Shown here piece after piece: positions 1 through 9,310 of a stretch of DNA of 64,000 nucleotides. Under the pieces are notes generated by a model. That model saw only the letters and a program-made list of their open reading frames with translations, made no database searches and was not told where the DNA came from. The position numbers and the translations under genes were made by a program. How positions within the stretch are numbered: the first letter of the stretch is position 1; each line of letters opens with the position of its first letter. Origin of the DNA: Burkholderiales bacterium (lineage in GTDB: Bacteria; Pseudomonadota; Gammaproteobacteria; Burkholderiales; Burkholderiaceae_C); assembly GCA_028868855.1 (NCBI GenBank), contig JAGWTR010000007.1:1-64000 (forward strand), written 5' to 3'.

Positions 1-1
1 C

Positions 2-241
2 TGGGGGTGGCATGGCACGCCCGGCCTGTGTGGCCCCTACTTCGAGCCCGTCATGGACAAGACGGCCTACAAGACACAACTCACCTACCCCATCCCCAAC
101 ACCGAAAAGGACGGCGGCAGGTGCTGCCAGCCTTTCGGGCGCAGCACCGTGATCTGGGGGGCCGGCAAGGAATACCCGGTGCGTGGCGAAGACTTCGCCT
201 TCATGTTGTTTCGCAAAAGGAACTGCTGTGTCGGCTTCTGA
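2..241 (+). CDS. traU: TraU, conjugal transfer protein (C-terminal part)
   Basis: This is the last 79 codons of a gene that enters from the left edge. The reading frame starting at base 2 gives WGWHGTPGLCGPYFEP, then TYPIPN, PFGRSTVIWGAGKEYP and the ending FRKRNCCVGF, which match the conserved C-terminus of TraU of F-type systems. TraU is a cysteine-rich periplasmic protein needed for DNA transfer and mating-pair formation more than for pilus assembly. The downstream trbC gene starts inside its last codons, so the two are probably translationally coupled. The signal peptide and N-terminal part cannot be judged here. Confidence 0.88.
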   Translation, partial: WGWHGTPGLCGPYFEPVMDKTAYKTQLTYPIPNTEKDGGRCCQPFGRSTVIWGAGKEYPVRGEDFAFMLFRKRNCCVGF

Positions 242-1010
242 CTTCCATCAAACCTCACGCTGGGGCTTCGGTCTTGGCCTGTCCATGCTGCTTGCACTGA
301 GCGCACAGGCCCAAACCACACCGGTCATCACCGAAGCAGACATGGCTCGGGCCAGGCGCGCGCAACCCACCATCACGGACCAGGACATCGAACGTGCTCG
401 GAAAGCGCACGGCGTGCCCAGCGCCGCAGACTTGGAACGTGTGCCCAACACAGCGGGACCAAGAATTGATGCGCTCCCGCAGCCCCAAGCCAAAGCGCCT
501 GTGGACCTCGAAGCGCTGTCCAAAGCCTACGCCCTGCAGATGAAAACCGCCCAGCCCCCCGGCACCGGGGTGGGCAAGGACATGAGTGGTGGCCCGATCC
601 TGATGGTGTTCATCAGCCTGTCGATGCCCGAGGCCACGCTCAAGAGACTGGTCAGCCAAGCGGCACGTGCCAAGGCATCCCTGCTGATCAGAGGCCTGCT
701 CAATGGCTCCCTCCGTGACACCGTCGCGCGAACACAGGCATTGTTGGCCGGTCAGTCTGTGGCCTTCCAGATCGACCCGCAAGCTTTCGAGCGCTACGCC
801 ATCACACAGGTACCCAGTTTTGTGCTGGTGCGTGAGGGCGCTGGCGGCACGCCCTGTGGGGATGGTGGTCGAGGCAGTTGTGCGCCGCCCAATGACCATG
901 TCCGCCTGGCCGGAGACGTGAGCCTGGACTACGCCTTGGGCCACATTCAGCACCGCACCCCCCGCTTCAGCAAGGATGTCGGCGCCTTCATCCAACGGCT
1001 CAAGGGTTAG
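228..1010 (+). CDS. trbC: TrbC, F-type pilin assembly / transfer protein
   Basis: A protein of 260 residues, read from GTG 228. This start has an AAGGA ribosome site six bases upstream and gives a Sec signal peptide (GLGLSMLLALSAQAQ); the longer frame from GTG 183 would put the signal peptide too far in. The C-terminal half is the TrbC domain of F-type systems: FISLSMPEATLKRLVSQA, the RGLLNGS segment, FQIDPQAFERYAITQVPSFV and GDVSLDYAL. TrbC is a periplasmic protein of the mating-pair-formation complex with a thioredoxin-like fold. It overlaps the traU end by 14 bases and is followed eight bases later by traN, as expected in the tra operon. Confidence 0.88.
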   Translation: MSASDFHQTSRWGFGLGLSMLLALSAQAQTTPVITEADMARARRAQPTITDQDIERARKAHGVPSAADLERVPNTAGPRIDALPQPQAKAPVDLEALSKAYALQMKTAQPPGTGVGKDMSGGPILMVFISLSMPEATLKRLVSQAARAKASLLIRGLLNGSLRDTVARTQALLAGQSVAFQIDPQAFERYAITQVPSFVLVREGAGGTPCGDGGRGSCAPPNDHVRLAGDVSLDYALGHIQHRTPRFSKDVGAFIQRLKG

Positions 1011-1018
1011 AGATCGTC

Positions 1019-3343
1019 ATGCTGCGCCGACTCGTCACCTGCTTCACCCTCTGGTGCTTCGTCACGGCGCAGACGATGGCACTGGCTGGGCCACACGAAG
1101 AAGGCACCGCCGCCGGTCAAGCGGCCAACCCGGTGATTCGGGGCACGGTCAGCACCCCCAATGCAACGGCCAATGTGCCGGGATACACCCGCACGCCCGC
1201 TGAGGCAGCCTACTACGGCCAACCCAGCTTGTCAGGCCCGGCCAACGCGCGCCTTACCGCCTGCACCAGCACGCCCGATGACCCGGTGTGCCAGGCCCAA
1301 CGCGGCGCGCTCAACTCGGCCAACACGCCACGCCCTGTCATTTCGCCCTACGACCCCGCCGTCATGGGCGCGCGGGACATCGCCGCAAACCCGTCTCTGG
1401 CCCTTGGCAGCCTCTCCTCGTATTACAGCGGCTGCGCCACCGCCGACGTCACCACACCAGCAGGCGCGGTCACCAAACAGTGCCAGCGCTACAACGGTGT
1501 GGGCAACTACGCCACCCGGCGGGATCTGACGGTGCAAGTCGAACTCGTCCCCAGTTGCACCGCTGGCGACTGGTTTGCGCATGGTCAGGCCAATCGCAAC
1601 GGTGCCGACTACATGGTGGCCGAGGCCCAGTGCCGCATCCGCACCGACCTGTTGCAACAATTTCGCTTCTATGCGGCAGGTGGCAACGGCGCCTGCATCG
1701 GGTGGCAAAACCTCGAACTGCCCAGCACGCCAGCCACGCAACCCGCGTTCGTCACCGACCTCTCACCACACTGGGGTGGCCATTGCTGGCGCCCCTTCAA
1801 GGTGGTCATGATGTCTGGATCCGGCTGTTCATCTGGCCAGTGCAACTACAACTTCCAGTTCGGCACGCCGGTCTATGCCTGCCCGACCGGCACCGTGCGC
1901 GGCGACCAGTTGCATGCCTACTGGTCCAGCCGCGTTCAATCTTCGGGGCCGGCTGATCGCTGCTTCACGCTCACCATGCCCCGCCCCCGCATGGGCTGTG
2001 ACAGCGGCCCCTCTGTCTTGGTCAGCCGCACAGAGACCCGCTGCGCTCAGGATGCGGGCGCGGCCAGCCTGGTCGGCGCTTCTGGCTGGAACATCCCCTT
2101 GTCTTTCCAGCAGCCCACCATGAACCACATCGAAACCGATGTCTGGGATGACAAGAGCGCCCCACTCGAAGCAGGCGGACGCTGCACCGTCACCACAGCC
2201 GACAGGTGCGTGGATGGCCCCGCCACCAAGGTGATCGATGGCCGAGCCGTCACCCGCGCTTGCTGGTCCTACGAGCGCACCCTTTCTTGCACATCCGGTG
2301 CCCTCACAGACGAATGCGCCCCGTTGCTGAGCCAAGGCTGCACGCTGGGCAGCAGCACATGCAAGCAAACCAACGCTGCCACAGGCATGTGCGAGGTCTA
2401 CCAGGACAGCTACACCTGCCCGGCCAGCGCCCAAACGATCACGACAGCAACCAACTGCCCATCCAATGTCTTTTGCCTGGGTGACAGTTGCTTCAACACG
2501 AGCTACACGAACGATGCGGACTTTGCCCGCTCCATGTCGATGCTGGAAGCCGCCCGAGAAGCCGGTGTGTACCTGGACACCAAGCTGATGCAGGTTTTCA
2601 AGGGCGAAGGCAACCACTGCCGAGACCGGCTGTTCAAAGATTGTTGCGACTCGGACAGCGCTGGCTCTGGGATGAGCAACCAGAGCACCTTCGGTGTGGG
2701 CTCACGCCTGGTCTACGACGTGCTGATGAACTCCGAGAACCGGGAGTTCATCTACCAGGGCATGTCCGCACTGCTCACCAGCGGCGGCTTCAGCGGCTCC
2801 TTCACCAGTTACGGCGTCACCGTGGCCGTCAACGGCACCGCTCTGCCCGCCGGATCGTCGGTGCTCTATGCAGGCGACAGCATGGTGGTCGCGTTCGATC
2901 CCTGGTCGCTGGCCATCGCTGTGGTGATCTACATCGTCATGTCGATGATGTCCTGCAATGAAGAAGAGGGCAAGCTGGCCATGAGAGAAGGCGCGGGGCT
3001 GTGCCACGCCACGGGGTCATGGTGCTCATCGTGTCTTCGCGTTCTTGGTGCCTGCGTGTCGTGCCTGGAGCACACCACAGGCAAATGCTGCTTCAACAGC
3101 AAACTCGCCCGGATCGTCAATGAGCAGGGGCGCATGCAGATTGGCAAGGGCTGGGGCAGCGGCCAGAACCCCGACTGCTCAGGCTTCACCATCGCTCAGC
3201 TGCAAAGCCTGGACTTCGCTGCGATGGACCTCACCGAGTTCTACGCCTCCATCGTGCCCAACAACCCGAACCTGGGTGCCATCCAAAGCGGCAACAGCGC
3301 CAAGGTGCCCAACTGCTACTACGGACAGGGGCGTTGCCAATGA
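1019..3343 (+). CDS. traN: TraN, mating-pair stabilisation protein
   Basis: A protein of 774 residues with an N-terminal signal peptide (CFTLWCFVTAQTMALAG) and dozens of cysteines spread along the chain, typical of the outer-membrane adhesin TraN, which stabilises donor-recipient contacts. The C-terminal signature is clear: CCFNSKLARIVNEQGRMQIG, then the GFTIAQLQSLDFAAMDLTEF segment found in TraN of F-like and SXT-like elements. The length is somewhat above that of F TraN (about 600 residues). It sits between trbC (eight-base gap) and a small exported protein, which starts on an ATGA overlap with its stop codon. Confidence 0.9.
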   Translation: MLRRLVTCFTLWCFVTAQTMALAGPHEEGTAAGQAANPVIRGTVSTPNATANVPGYTRTPAEAAYYGQPSLSGPANARLTACTSTPDDPVCQAQRGALNSANTPRPVISPYDPAVMGARDIAANPSLALGSLSSYYSGCATADVTTPAGAVTKQCQRYNGVGNYATRRDLTVQVELVPSCTAGDWFAHGQANRNGADYMVAEAQCRIRTDLLQQFRFYAAGGNGACIGWQNLELPSTPATQPAFVTDLSPHWGGHCWRPFKVVMMSGSGCSSGQCNYNFQFGTPVYACPTGTVRGDQLHAYWSSRVQSSGPADRCFTLTMPRPRMGCDSGPSVLVSRTETRCAQDAGAASLVGASGWNIPLSFQQPTMNHIETDVWDDKSAPLEAGGRCTVTTADRCVDGPATKVIDGRAVTRACWSYERTLSCTSGALTDECAPLLSQGCTLGSSTCKQTNAATGMCEVYQDSYTCPASAQTITTATNCPSNVFCLGDSCFNTSYTNDADFARSMSMLEAAREAGVYLDTKLMQVFKGEGNHCRDRLFKDCCDSDSAGSGMSNQSTFGVGSRLVYDVLMNSENREFIYQGMSALLTSGGFSGSFTSYGVTVAVNGTALPAGSSVLYAGDSMVVAFDPWSLAIAVVIYIVMSMMSCNEEEGKLAMREGAGLCHATGSWCSSCLRVLGACVSCLEHTTGKCCFNSKLARIVNEQGRMQIGKGWGSGQNPDCSGFTIAQLQSLDFAAMDLTEFYASIVPNNPNLGAIQSGNSAKVPNCYYGQGRCQ

Positions 3344-3774
3344 CACAGCACCTCATGACACCGATCATGGTCCATGCCATCGCCATCACGGTGATGGCAT
3401 TTGCATTGACTTGCCAAGCACAAACACAAGCGCAGACGCCTGAGAGGACGCCCGAAACGTCCGTCGGTCGAATGCCCGTCAAAGACGCCAGAGTGCTGAT
3501 GGTGATGGCACTGCAAGCGCCAGACGGAAAGGCACACGGCACCTTGACAGGCGAATCTGCCGACGCCATCAGCCAGCGCTTCAAGGCGAACACACCCATC
3601 TCCATCGACGTCACCACCGACAAGCGCTACCGCCAGCCTGGTTGCAGCCGCCTGAAGGTGACCTTCTGGCAAGACGGTGTCTGGTTGCCTGGTGCCCAGG
3701 CCCCTCGCAAACAATCCATCGAGTTCGGGATCAACTACTGCCTCGATGGCTTGCCGCCCAAGTCGCTGCAATGA
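3340..3774 (+). CDS. Small exported protein in the tra operon, function unknown
   Basis: A protein of 144 residues. The ATG at 3340 overlaps the traN stop (ATGA), which argues for this start over the in-frame TTG at 3334. It has a signal peptide (AIAITVMAFALTCQAQ) and a mature part of roughly 115 residues with two cysteines, one in QPGCSRLKVTFWQDG and one in GINYCLDG, that could form a disulfide in the periplasm. The TrbB/TraF-like oxidoreductase gene follows directly. I do not recognise the family. Position and coupling suggest a periplasmic accessory of mating-pair formation, but nothing in the sequence proves a role. Confidence 0.75.
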   Translation: MTQHLMTPIMVHAIAITVMAFALTCQAQTQAQTPERTPETSVGRMPVKDARVLMVMALQAPDGKAHGTLTGESADAISQRFKANTPISIDVTTDKRYRQPGCSRLKVTFWQDGVWLPGAQAPRKQSIEFGINYCLDGLPPKSLQ

Positions 3775-3784
3775 GGAGATTGAC

Positions 3785-4720
3785 ATGCCTCGCCCATCTC
3801 GCCCGTCATGGGCGTCTCGCTCAGGTCTTTTCAGACGCCTCGCCAGCATCGCCCTCCTCGCCTTCGCATGCATCAACGCAGCGCCTGAAGCACAGGCACA
3901 AGCCTCGTCAAAGCCGGACGAGCCCATTGCCGCGCCTTACTGGTCAGATGCATGGCGAGGATGGCACTTCTACGAAGACCCTGAACCCGAGGTACACGAC
4001 ACACCTGAGGCTCAACCCAAGACTCCCGCCCTGCCACCGCCCACGTCACCAGCGGCCCCGACACCATCAACCCGCCCGGCCGGAGCGCCAGAGTTGGTCG
4101 AATTCGAGCGACTGCAAAAGGCTGTCGAGTCCTACCGCAACATTGCGATCATGCGGCCGACCGAGGCCAATGTGCGCCGCTACATGGAACTGGAGGCCAA
4201 GGTCGTGGCCAGAGCGTCCTACTTCGCCGACGTCGCCCAGCGCGTCGCCTGGGCCACACCGGAGCTGGACCCCACCGTACATGGCCGCCCAGTCAACGCC
4301 AAGGCGCTGGAGGTGTTCGACCGGGACCAGTTGCTCAGCCGTTCCCAGTCCATCACCTCACTGGGCAAGGACCACGTCCTGTTCTTTTTCTTCCGCAGTG
4401 ACTGCCCGTACTGCCACGCCTTCGCCCCCACGCTGACGGCTTTCGAGGCGCGCCACGGCATCAAGGTGGTGGCCATCAGCGTGGATGGCGGCCCCATGCC
4501 TGGCTTTGCAGATGCCCGAGCCGACAACGGCATCGCCAACACCCTGAAGGTCACCCAGGTGCCGGCGGTGTTCCTGGCCCAGCCCTACACCGGGCAAATC
4601 ACACCCATTGGCTTTGGCGTGCTGTCCGAATCCGAATTGCTGGAGCGCATCACCACGGTGAGCACACCTGCTGCCCAGGCCATGTTGCCCAGCGTGAACA
4701 GGCAAGTCGTTCTTCAATAG
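3785..4720 (+). CDS. traF: TraF, thioredoxin-fold conjugal transfer protein
   Basis: A protein of 311 residues. ATG 3785 is preceded at six bases by GAGGAG and followed by a signal peptide (LASIALLAFACINAAPEAQA). After a proline-rich stretch and the TraF-like sequence WRGWHFYEDPEPE, the C-terminal half is a thioredoxin domain with the redox pair C207-P-Y-C210 and the cis-proline segment TQVPAVFLA. F-plasmid TraF lacks the CxxC that is kept here, so this protein may combine the structural role of TraF with the disulfide role of TrbB, useful next to the cysteine-rich TraU, TraN and TraH. That functional merging is inference. The stop codon overlaps the traH ribosome site. Confidence 0.86.
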   Translation: MPRPSRPSWASRSGLFRRLASIALLAFACINAAPEAQAQASSKPDEPIAAPYWSDAWRGWHFYEDPEPEVHDTPEAQPKTPALPPPTSPAAPTPSTRPAGAPELVEFERLQKAVESYRNIAIMRPTEANVRRYMELEAKVVARASYFADVAQRVAWATPELDPTVHGRPVNAKALEVFDRDQLLSRSQSITSLGKDHVLFFFFRSDCPYCHAFAPTLTAFEARHGIKVVAISVDGGPMPGFADARADNGIANTLKVTQVPAVFLAQPYTGQITPIGFGVLSESELLERITTVSTPAAQAMLPSVNRQVVLQ

Positions 4721-4729
4721 GAGCAGATC

Positions 4730-6187
4730 ATGATTCAGACACCCACGCCAACGGCACCGCTCTGGAGACGACTAGTCGCCACCCTGATGGCCGTGCTGGT
4801 CATCGCATCGCCGCTGCCTCTGCACGCCGGGGACCTCAATGCCGAAGTGAACAGCATGTTCAACAACCTGGGGGCCATTGGCAACTACACCGCACCTGGC
4901 GCCTTCCGTGGTCAGACCATGAACACCTACACCGGCGGCAGTCTGTTCATGCGCTCCCCCAACAAGGTGTACCAACTCGCCGCCATTCAGTTCCCCAGCG
5001 CCAAGGCGGGCTGCGGTGGCATCGATGTGTTCGGCGGATCGTTCTCGCACATCTCGGCCACCGAGTTCAAGAACATGCTCAAGAACATCACCGCGGCCCT
5101 ACCGGGCATCGCCTTTCAACTTGCACTGGAAGCCGTCTCACCACTCCTGGGTGGCTTGAGCAAATGGGCCAAGGGTCTGGAGACCTGGATCAACAACGCC
5201 CGCATCAACTCCTGCGAAACAGCCAAAGCCATCGTCAGCACGGCGGCCGAGGCCACGGGGTACAGCTCGCAGGAGACCTGCGCCGACCTCGCCATCGAGA
5301 TGGGCATGGAAAGCGACCGTGACGCGGCACGCAGGCGTTGCGCTTCCGACCGGCCCAGCATCCTCGCTTCGGCCCGCACCTCAGGCGATGCCAACGTGCG
5401 CAACAAGGCGCCCTTCGTGGGAAACCTGACCTGGAAGGCCCTGAAGTACACCGGGGTCTCCCTGGACGATCAGGAGCGTGAACTGATCATGAGCATGGTG
5501 GGCACCGTCATTTACCACCCGGAAGAAGCCGCTCGCGACCCTGAACCCATCGCCGCCACACTCACCTCGATCAGCCAGTTGCTTTATGGGCAAAGTGCTG
5601 GCGCTGGCGTGAACGTCACCCAGCACCTGCTCAAGTGCAATGACTACGTGAACTGTGATGCCGTGACCCTCAACACCACCTACACACACACGCCATTCAC
5701 CGCCAAAGTCGAGGCACTGATGCGCTCCATCGCGGAAAAAATCGCCACCCGGACCGCCATTCCCAACAATTCGGCAGAAGTCGGTTTCGTCAACCAGACC
5801 ACCGAGCCGGTCTACAAAATGCTGTCGGTGGGCGCGACCATCCCAGGATCGGGCCTGGCAGACAGCCTCATCGCCCAATACCGCGACGTGATCGCAGCGG
5901 ACTATGCCTATGTGTTCCTGGAGCGCAATCTGCGCGTCGGCTTGGCTGCGCTCGACAAGGACTATCAACTGCAAAAGACACAGCGCGAACAGGCGGTCCA
6001 GATTCGTCAACGCGCCCTGGTCATGCTGCAGCAACTCTCTCAAGAGAAGAACCTCCTGTATCAGAAGGTCGGCTCTTACCGAGCTGTCTCCAGCCACCTG
6101 GAACAGTTGGAGCGGCAATTGCGATCCAGCATGCCGCAGCACGTGATGGACATGCTTGGGCAGCAGGCTGCTTACATGGCTCGTTGA
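4730..6187 (+). CDS. traH: TraH, conjugative pilus assembly / transfer protein
   Basis: A protein of 485 residues starting at ATG 4730, with AGGAG overlapping the traF stop. The N-terminus is a signal peptide ending in PLPLHAG, followed by the TraH hallmark region (LNAEVNSMFNNLGAIGNYT, then GGSLFMRSPNK and a CGGIDVFGGSFSHIS block). The C-terminal third is predicted coiled coil, rich in Gln, Glu and Arg. TraH is a periplasmic or outer-membrane-associated part of the F-type mating-pair-formation complex that works with TraF, TraW, TraU and TrbB. Length is close to F TraH (458). The traG gene begins 24 bases downstream. Confidence 0.9.
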   Translation: MIQTPTPTAPLWRRLVATLMAVLVIASPLPLHAGDLNAEVNSMFNNLGAIGNYTAPGAFRGQTMNTYTGGSLFMRSPNKVYQLAAIQFPSAKAGCGGIDVFGGSFSHISATEFKNMLKNITAALPGIAFQLALEAVSPLLGGLSKWAKGLETWINNARINSCETAKAIVSTAAEATGYSSQETCADLAIEMGMESDRDAARRRCASDRPSILASARTSGDANVRNKAPFVGNLTWKALKYTGVSLDDQERELIMSMVGTVIYHPEEAARDPEPIAATLTSISQLLYGQSAGAGVNVTQHLLKCNDYVNCDAVTLNTTYTHTPFTAKVEALMRSIAEKIATRTAIPNNSAEVGFVNQTTEPVYKMLSVGATIPGSGLADSLIAQYRDVIAADYAYVFLERNLRVGLAALDKDYQLQKTQREQAVQIRQRALVMLQQLSQEKNLLYQKVGSYRAVSSHLEQLERQLRSSMPQHVMDMLGQQAAYMAR

Positions 6188-6211
6188 CCTTCACCGACCA
6201 CAGGGGATGCC

Positions 6212-8986
6212 ATGTGGGAGATCTACGCTTACCAGAACGCGGACAGCCTGTTCGGCGTCTTCAATGCAGCAGCGGCCATCCACGCCTCGGGCGACTACAT
6301 GTCGGCCGTTGCCGCCGTGGCTTTCTGCGGCTTCGTGGCCGCCCTGATCGCCTACGCCTTTGCCCCTGAGAAGCTGCAAGGCTGGAAGTGGCTGGGCACA
6401 GTGCTGCTGGTGTTCTCCATCCTGATCCTGCCCAGGGCCACCGTGGGCATCGTGGACAAGACAGGCGGAGCCCCGGTCAAGGTCGTGGCCAACGTGCCCT
6501 TCGGCATGGTCATGCTCGGCAGCATCACAAGCACCATTGGGCACACCCTGACAAGCCTGTTCGAAACCGCCTTCCAGACCATTCCCGGCCCAGGCGCCTT
6601 GCCCAGCGAACTTACCTACGAGAAGAACGGCCTGATGTTTGGCAACCGGCTGATCAGGAGCACCAGCAAGGTGACGTTCCAGGATCCGAACTTCCGTACT
6701 GACTTGATCAACTTCATTCACAACTGCACGATGTATGACCTCATCGACGGAACGATTGGTCCTGCCTTGTTCTCGACATCCGCAGACGTCTGGCCCCTCA
6801 TGGCCACGCCCAATCCTGCGCGCTTCAGCACGGTCACCAGCGCTGCGGGCATCGATGTGGACACCTGCCCGAACATCTACACAAACCTCAATGGCCGACT
6901 GCCAGCGCAGATCAACCAGATTCAGGGTCGCCTGGCCTTCGAGTTGAACCCCACCCTGCCTGGTGCTGCTGCGGCAACTGTCATCGCCAATCAAATTCAG
7001 CAGGCGTACATCAAGAACAACATCGCCGATGCGGCCACCACCGCTGCCGACCTGATCCGCCAAAGTGCCATGCTCAATGCAATCAACGACACCAGCACCA
7101 TCGTTGGGCAGAAGGTCAATGATCCAGCGGCCATGGTGCTGGCCGTTGGCCGGGCACAAGCCGTCGCTCAGCAGAACGCCGCGTGGATCAACAACGGCAA
7201 GGTGGCCGAGCAAGCCCTGCCCGTGTTCCGCAACGTCATTGAAGCGCTCACCTACGCAATGTTCCCCTTGATGGTGCTGCTCTTGCTGCTGACCAGCGGG
7301 CGCGACACGATGCTGGCCTTCAAAGGCTACGCCGCCATCCTGATCTGGATCCAACTGTGGCCCCCGCTGTACGCGGTGTTGAACTACATGGCGTCCATCT
7401 ACGCGGCCTACGATCTGGCTGCGGCTTCAGACATCGGCTCGGGCACCAAGGCCCTGTCTTTGCGAACCGCCTCGACGATCTATTCGGGCGCTATCTCGGG
7501 TGAGGCTGTTGTGGGCTACCTTGCGATCAGCATTCCTGTCATTGCCTGGGCAGCTTTGAAGAAGATGGAGGGTGTCGGGACCGCCCTGGTGGGTGGCTTG
7601 TCCGGCCTGCAAAGCATGCTGACCGGCAGCACAGCATCTGCTGCCACCGGCAACATGAACATGGGCAACGTCACCATGGACCAGGCACAACTTGCACCTA
7701 ACCGAACCTCGGCGTTCATGAGCAGTTGGCAAAATGACCTCAGTGGCAACACCTTTTCGTCAAACAGCCTGACCGGGCGAACTGCCGTCAGCTTGCTGCG
7801 CAACCAGGGGTTTGCTTCGCGGGTGGTGTCCATGCGGGTGTCTGAACAGGACGTGTCCGACGCGAGTCGGCAGGTCACTGCGGCACGCAGCGAAGCCTTG
7901 GCTGCCAGTTCGGATCGATCCGCGGCCCTCTCCGAAGCATTCACGCGAGGACTGAGCAGCCTTCGCTCTGGCCGCAGCAGCAGCGGATCCACGTCCAGCA
8001 GCTTCGAGCAATTTGGAGAAACACTCAATCGCCTGGACCAGATCTCCAAGGGCATCGCCGACAGCACAGGGCTTTCACAGTCTCAGGTAGCTCGCATCGC
8101 ATTTGGTGCGTCTGGACATGTGGGCGTTGACGGGCGCTTCGCTGGCGCAAAAGCCAATGCCAGCGCTGACAAGAGCTACCTGTCGGGCCTGTCCGCCGAT
8201 GAACGCAAGGTGCTGAGCAATTTGACCAGCGAGCAAATTGCCGACTTCAAGCAATTCGGTGATCGCGTCTCCCGAGATTCGAGCTTCATCAACACCATCA
8301 GCAGCGACTCCCGAGAGGCCCGTGACATGGCGTCCCGACTGACGAACACGGCCACGCGATCCGAACGTGCGGAGGCAAGCCTTGCTGAACGCACCGCACT
8401 GTCAGAGCGCCTGACCTCCGCGTATGAAAAGGGCGAAACCATCTCCATCGACATTGCGCAGGATCCGCACAACCTGGAGATGTTCACTCGCTATGCAGAG
8501 CAATACGGGGGTGACAGCAAAGCGGCTCAGGCGTTGATGGCCGCAGAACTGGCCAGGCAGTCACTCAAGCCCAATCGGGTGTTCTCCGATGGCACGGCAT
8601 TGCCAACTTCGTTTGAGGACGTTCAAGTTCAACACCGACAAGAAAAGGCCGACACAGCCTTGAATCCGGCGCTAGATGATCGCCATCGCAGCGACGACCG
8701 ACAGGTGTCTCGTTTTGGCAAGTCTGCGCGCGCAGGCCAACCAGCCCCCGCCCCCAAGCCATCTTCGACAAGGCAAGAGGTTCAGGCCCGAGGCACAGAG
8801 ATACGGGCAAGGTCGAAGGCAGATCAAACCGGCTTCGATGCCAAGGCAGAGGTTGTCAAGAACGAAGATGGAACACTGGCCTCGAAGAAGTCATTGCTCA
8901 AACAGTCTGGCAAGCAAGTTATTGAGGACGCCGGAGCGACCGTAGACAACGCGACTGGCATCGTGAAAGATCTTCTGAAAAAGTGA
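6212..8986 (+). CDS. traG: TraG, mating-pair stabilisation and entry-exclusion protein
   Basis: A protein of 924 residues with AGGGG upstream of ATG 6212. The N-terminal half is membrane-bound, with hydrophobic stretches around VAAVAFCGFVAALIAYAF, LGTVLLVFSILILP, LTYAMFPLMVLLLLLTSG and GYLAISIPVIAWAAL. The second half is hydrophilic, Ser/Ala-rich and low in hydrophobic segments, as in F and SXT TraG. In F-like systems the N-terminal part is needed for pilus formation, and a periplasmic segment of TraG in the donor is what the recipient's exclusion protein (TraS or Eex) recognises. It is the last gene of the visible tra operon and ends directly against a small gene on the other strand. Confidence 0.9.
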   Translation: MWEIYAYQNADSLFGVFNAAAAIHASGDYMSAVAAVAFCGFVAALIAYAFAPEKLQGWKWLGTVLLVFSILILPRATVGIVDKTGGAPVKVVANVPFGMVMLGSITSTIGHTLTSLFETAFQTIPGPGALPSELTYEKNGLMFGNRLIRSTSKVTFQDPNFRTDLINFIHNCTMYDLIDGTIGPALFSTSADVWPLMATPNPARFSTVTSAAGIDVDTCPNIYTNLNGRLPAQINQIQGRLAFELNPTLPGAAAATVIANQIQQAYIKNNIADAATTAADLIRQSAMLNAINDTSTIVGQKVNDPAAMVLAVGRAQAVAQQNAAWINNGKVAEQALPVFRNVIEALTYAMFPLMVLLLLLTSGRDTMLAFKGYAAILIWIQLWPPLYAVLNYMASIYAAYDLAAASDIGSGTKALSLRTASTIYSGAISGEAVVGYLAISIPVIAWAALKKMEGVGTALVGGLSGLQSMLTGSTASAATGNMNMGNVTMDQAQLAPNRTSAFMSSWQNDLSGNTFSSNSLTGRTAVSLLRNQGFASRVVSMRVSEQDVSDASRQVTAARSEALAASSDRSAALSEAFTRGLSSLRSGRSSSGSTSSSFEQFGETLNRLDQISKGIADSTGLSQSQVARIAFGASGHVGVDGRFAGAKANASADKSYLSGLSADERKVLSNLTSEQIADFKQFGDRVSRDSSFINTISSDSREARDMASRLTNTATRSERAEASLAERTALSERLTSAYEKGETISIDIAQDPHNLEMFTRYAEQYGGDSKAAQALMAAELARQSLKPNRVFSDGTALPTSFEDVQVQHRQEKADTALNPALDDRHRSDDRQVSRFGKSARAGQPAPAPKPSSTRQEVQARGTEIRARSKADQTGFDAKAEVVKNEDGTLASKKSLLKQSGKQVIEDAGATVDNATGIVKDLLKK

Positions 8987-9310
8987 TCAGACTGGGTCAT
9001 CGTGCGCGCCGCTCTTGTTCGAGGTCAAGTCGCTTTCGGGTGGCTTCATAAAAGGCGGATGCCCTTTGTCACGCCAGTAGTTCGCGGCCAAATCCTCTGA
9101 CGTCACCCCCATCCCGGGGATCGGATCGACATCCCGCTTCGAAGTTCGCGCTCTGCCGCCAATGCGAGCCAGCGCCCCGCCGATGGCCGTGCCAAAAAGC
9201 ATCCCAATGCCGATCATCACCACTCGTGTGCCCCAACCGTCCATTGCGGCTGAGAACAAGCCCACCAGACCACCTAAAGCAATGACGCCGAAGAAGATTG
9301 GTTTTTGCAT
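8987..9310 (-). CDS. Small two-helix membrane protein facing traG, function unknown
   Basis: A protein of 107 residues from ATG 9310, with AGAGG seven bases upstream. Two hydrophobic segments can be seen, about residues 5-22 (FFGVIALGGLVGLFSAA) and 29-48 (VVMIGIGMLFGTAIGGALA), followed by a hydrophilic tail of about 55 residues rich in Lys, Asp and Pro. Its stop codon abuts the stop codon of traG on the opposite strand with no gap. In F and SXT/R391 elements the gene next to traG encodes an inner-membrane entry-exclusion protein of comparable size, so an Eex-like role is possible. I see no sequence similarity to TraS or Eex, so this rests on position and topology alone. Confidence 0.7.
   Translation of the reverse strand: MQKPIFFGVIALGGLVGLFSAAMDGWGTRVVMIGIGMLFGTAIGGALARIGGRARTSKRDVDPIPGMGVTSEDLAANYWRDKGHPPFMKPPESDLTSNKSGAHDDPV

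Noticed and set aside
7-300. 97-codon frame at the window start
   Set aside because: It is out of frame with the TraU C-terminus, which is clearly conserved in the frame starting at base 2.
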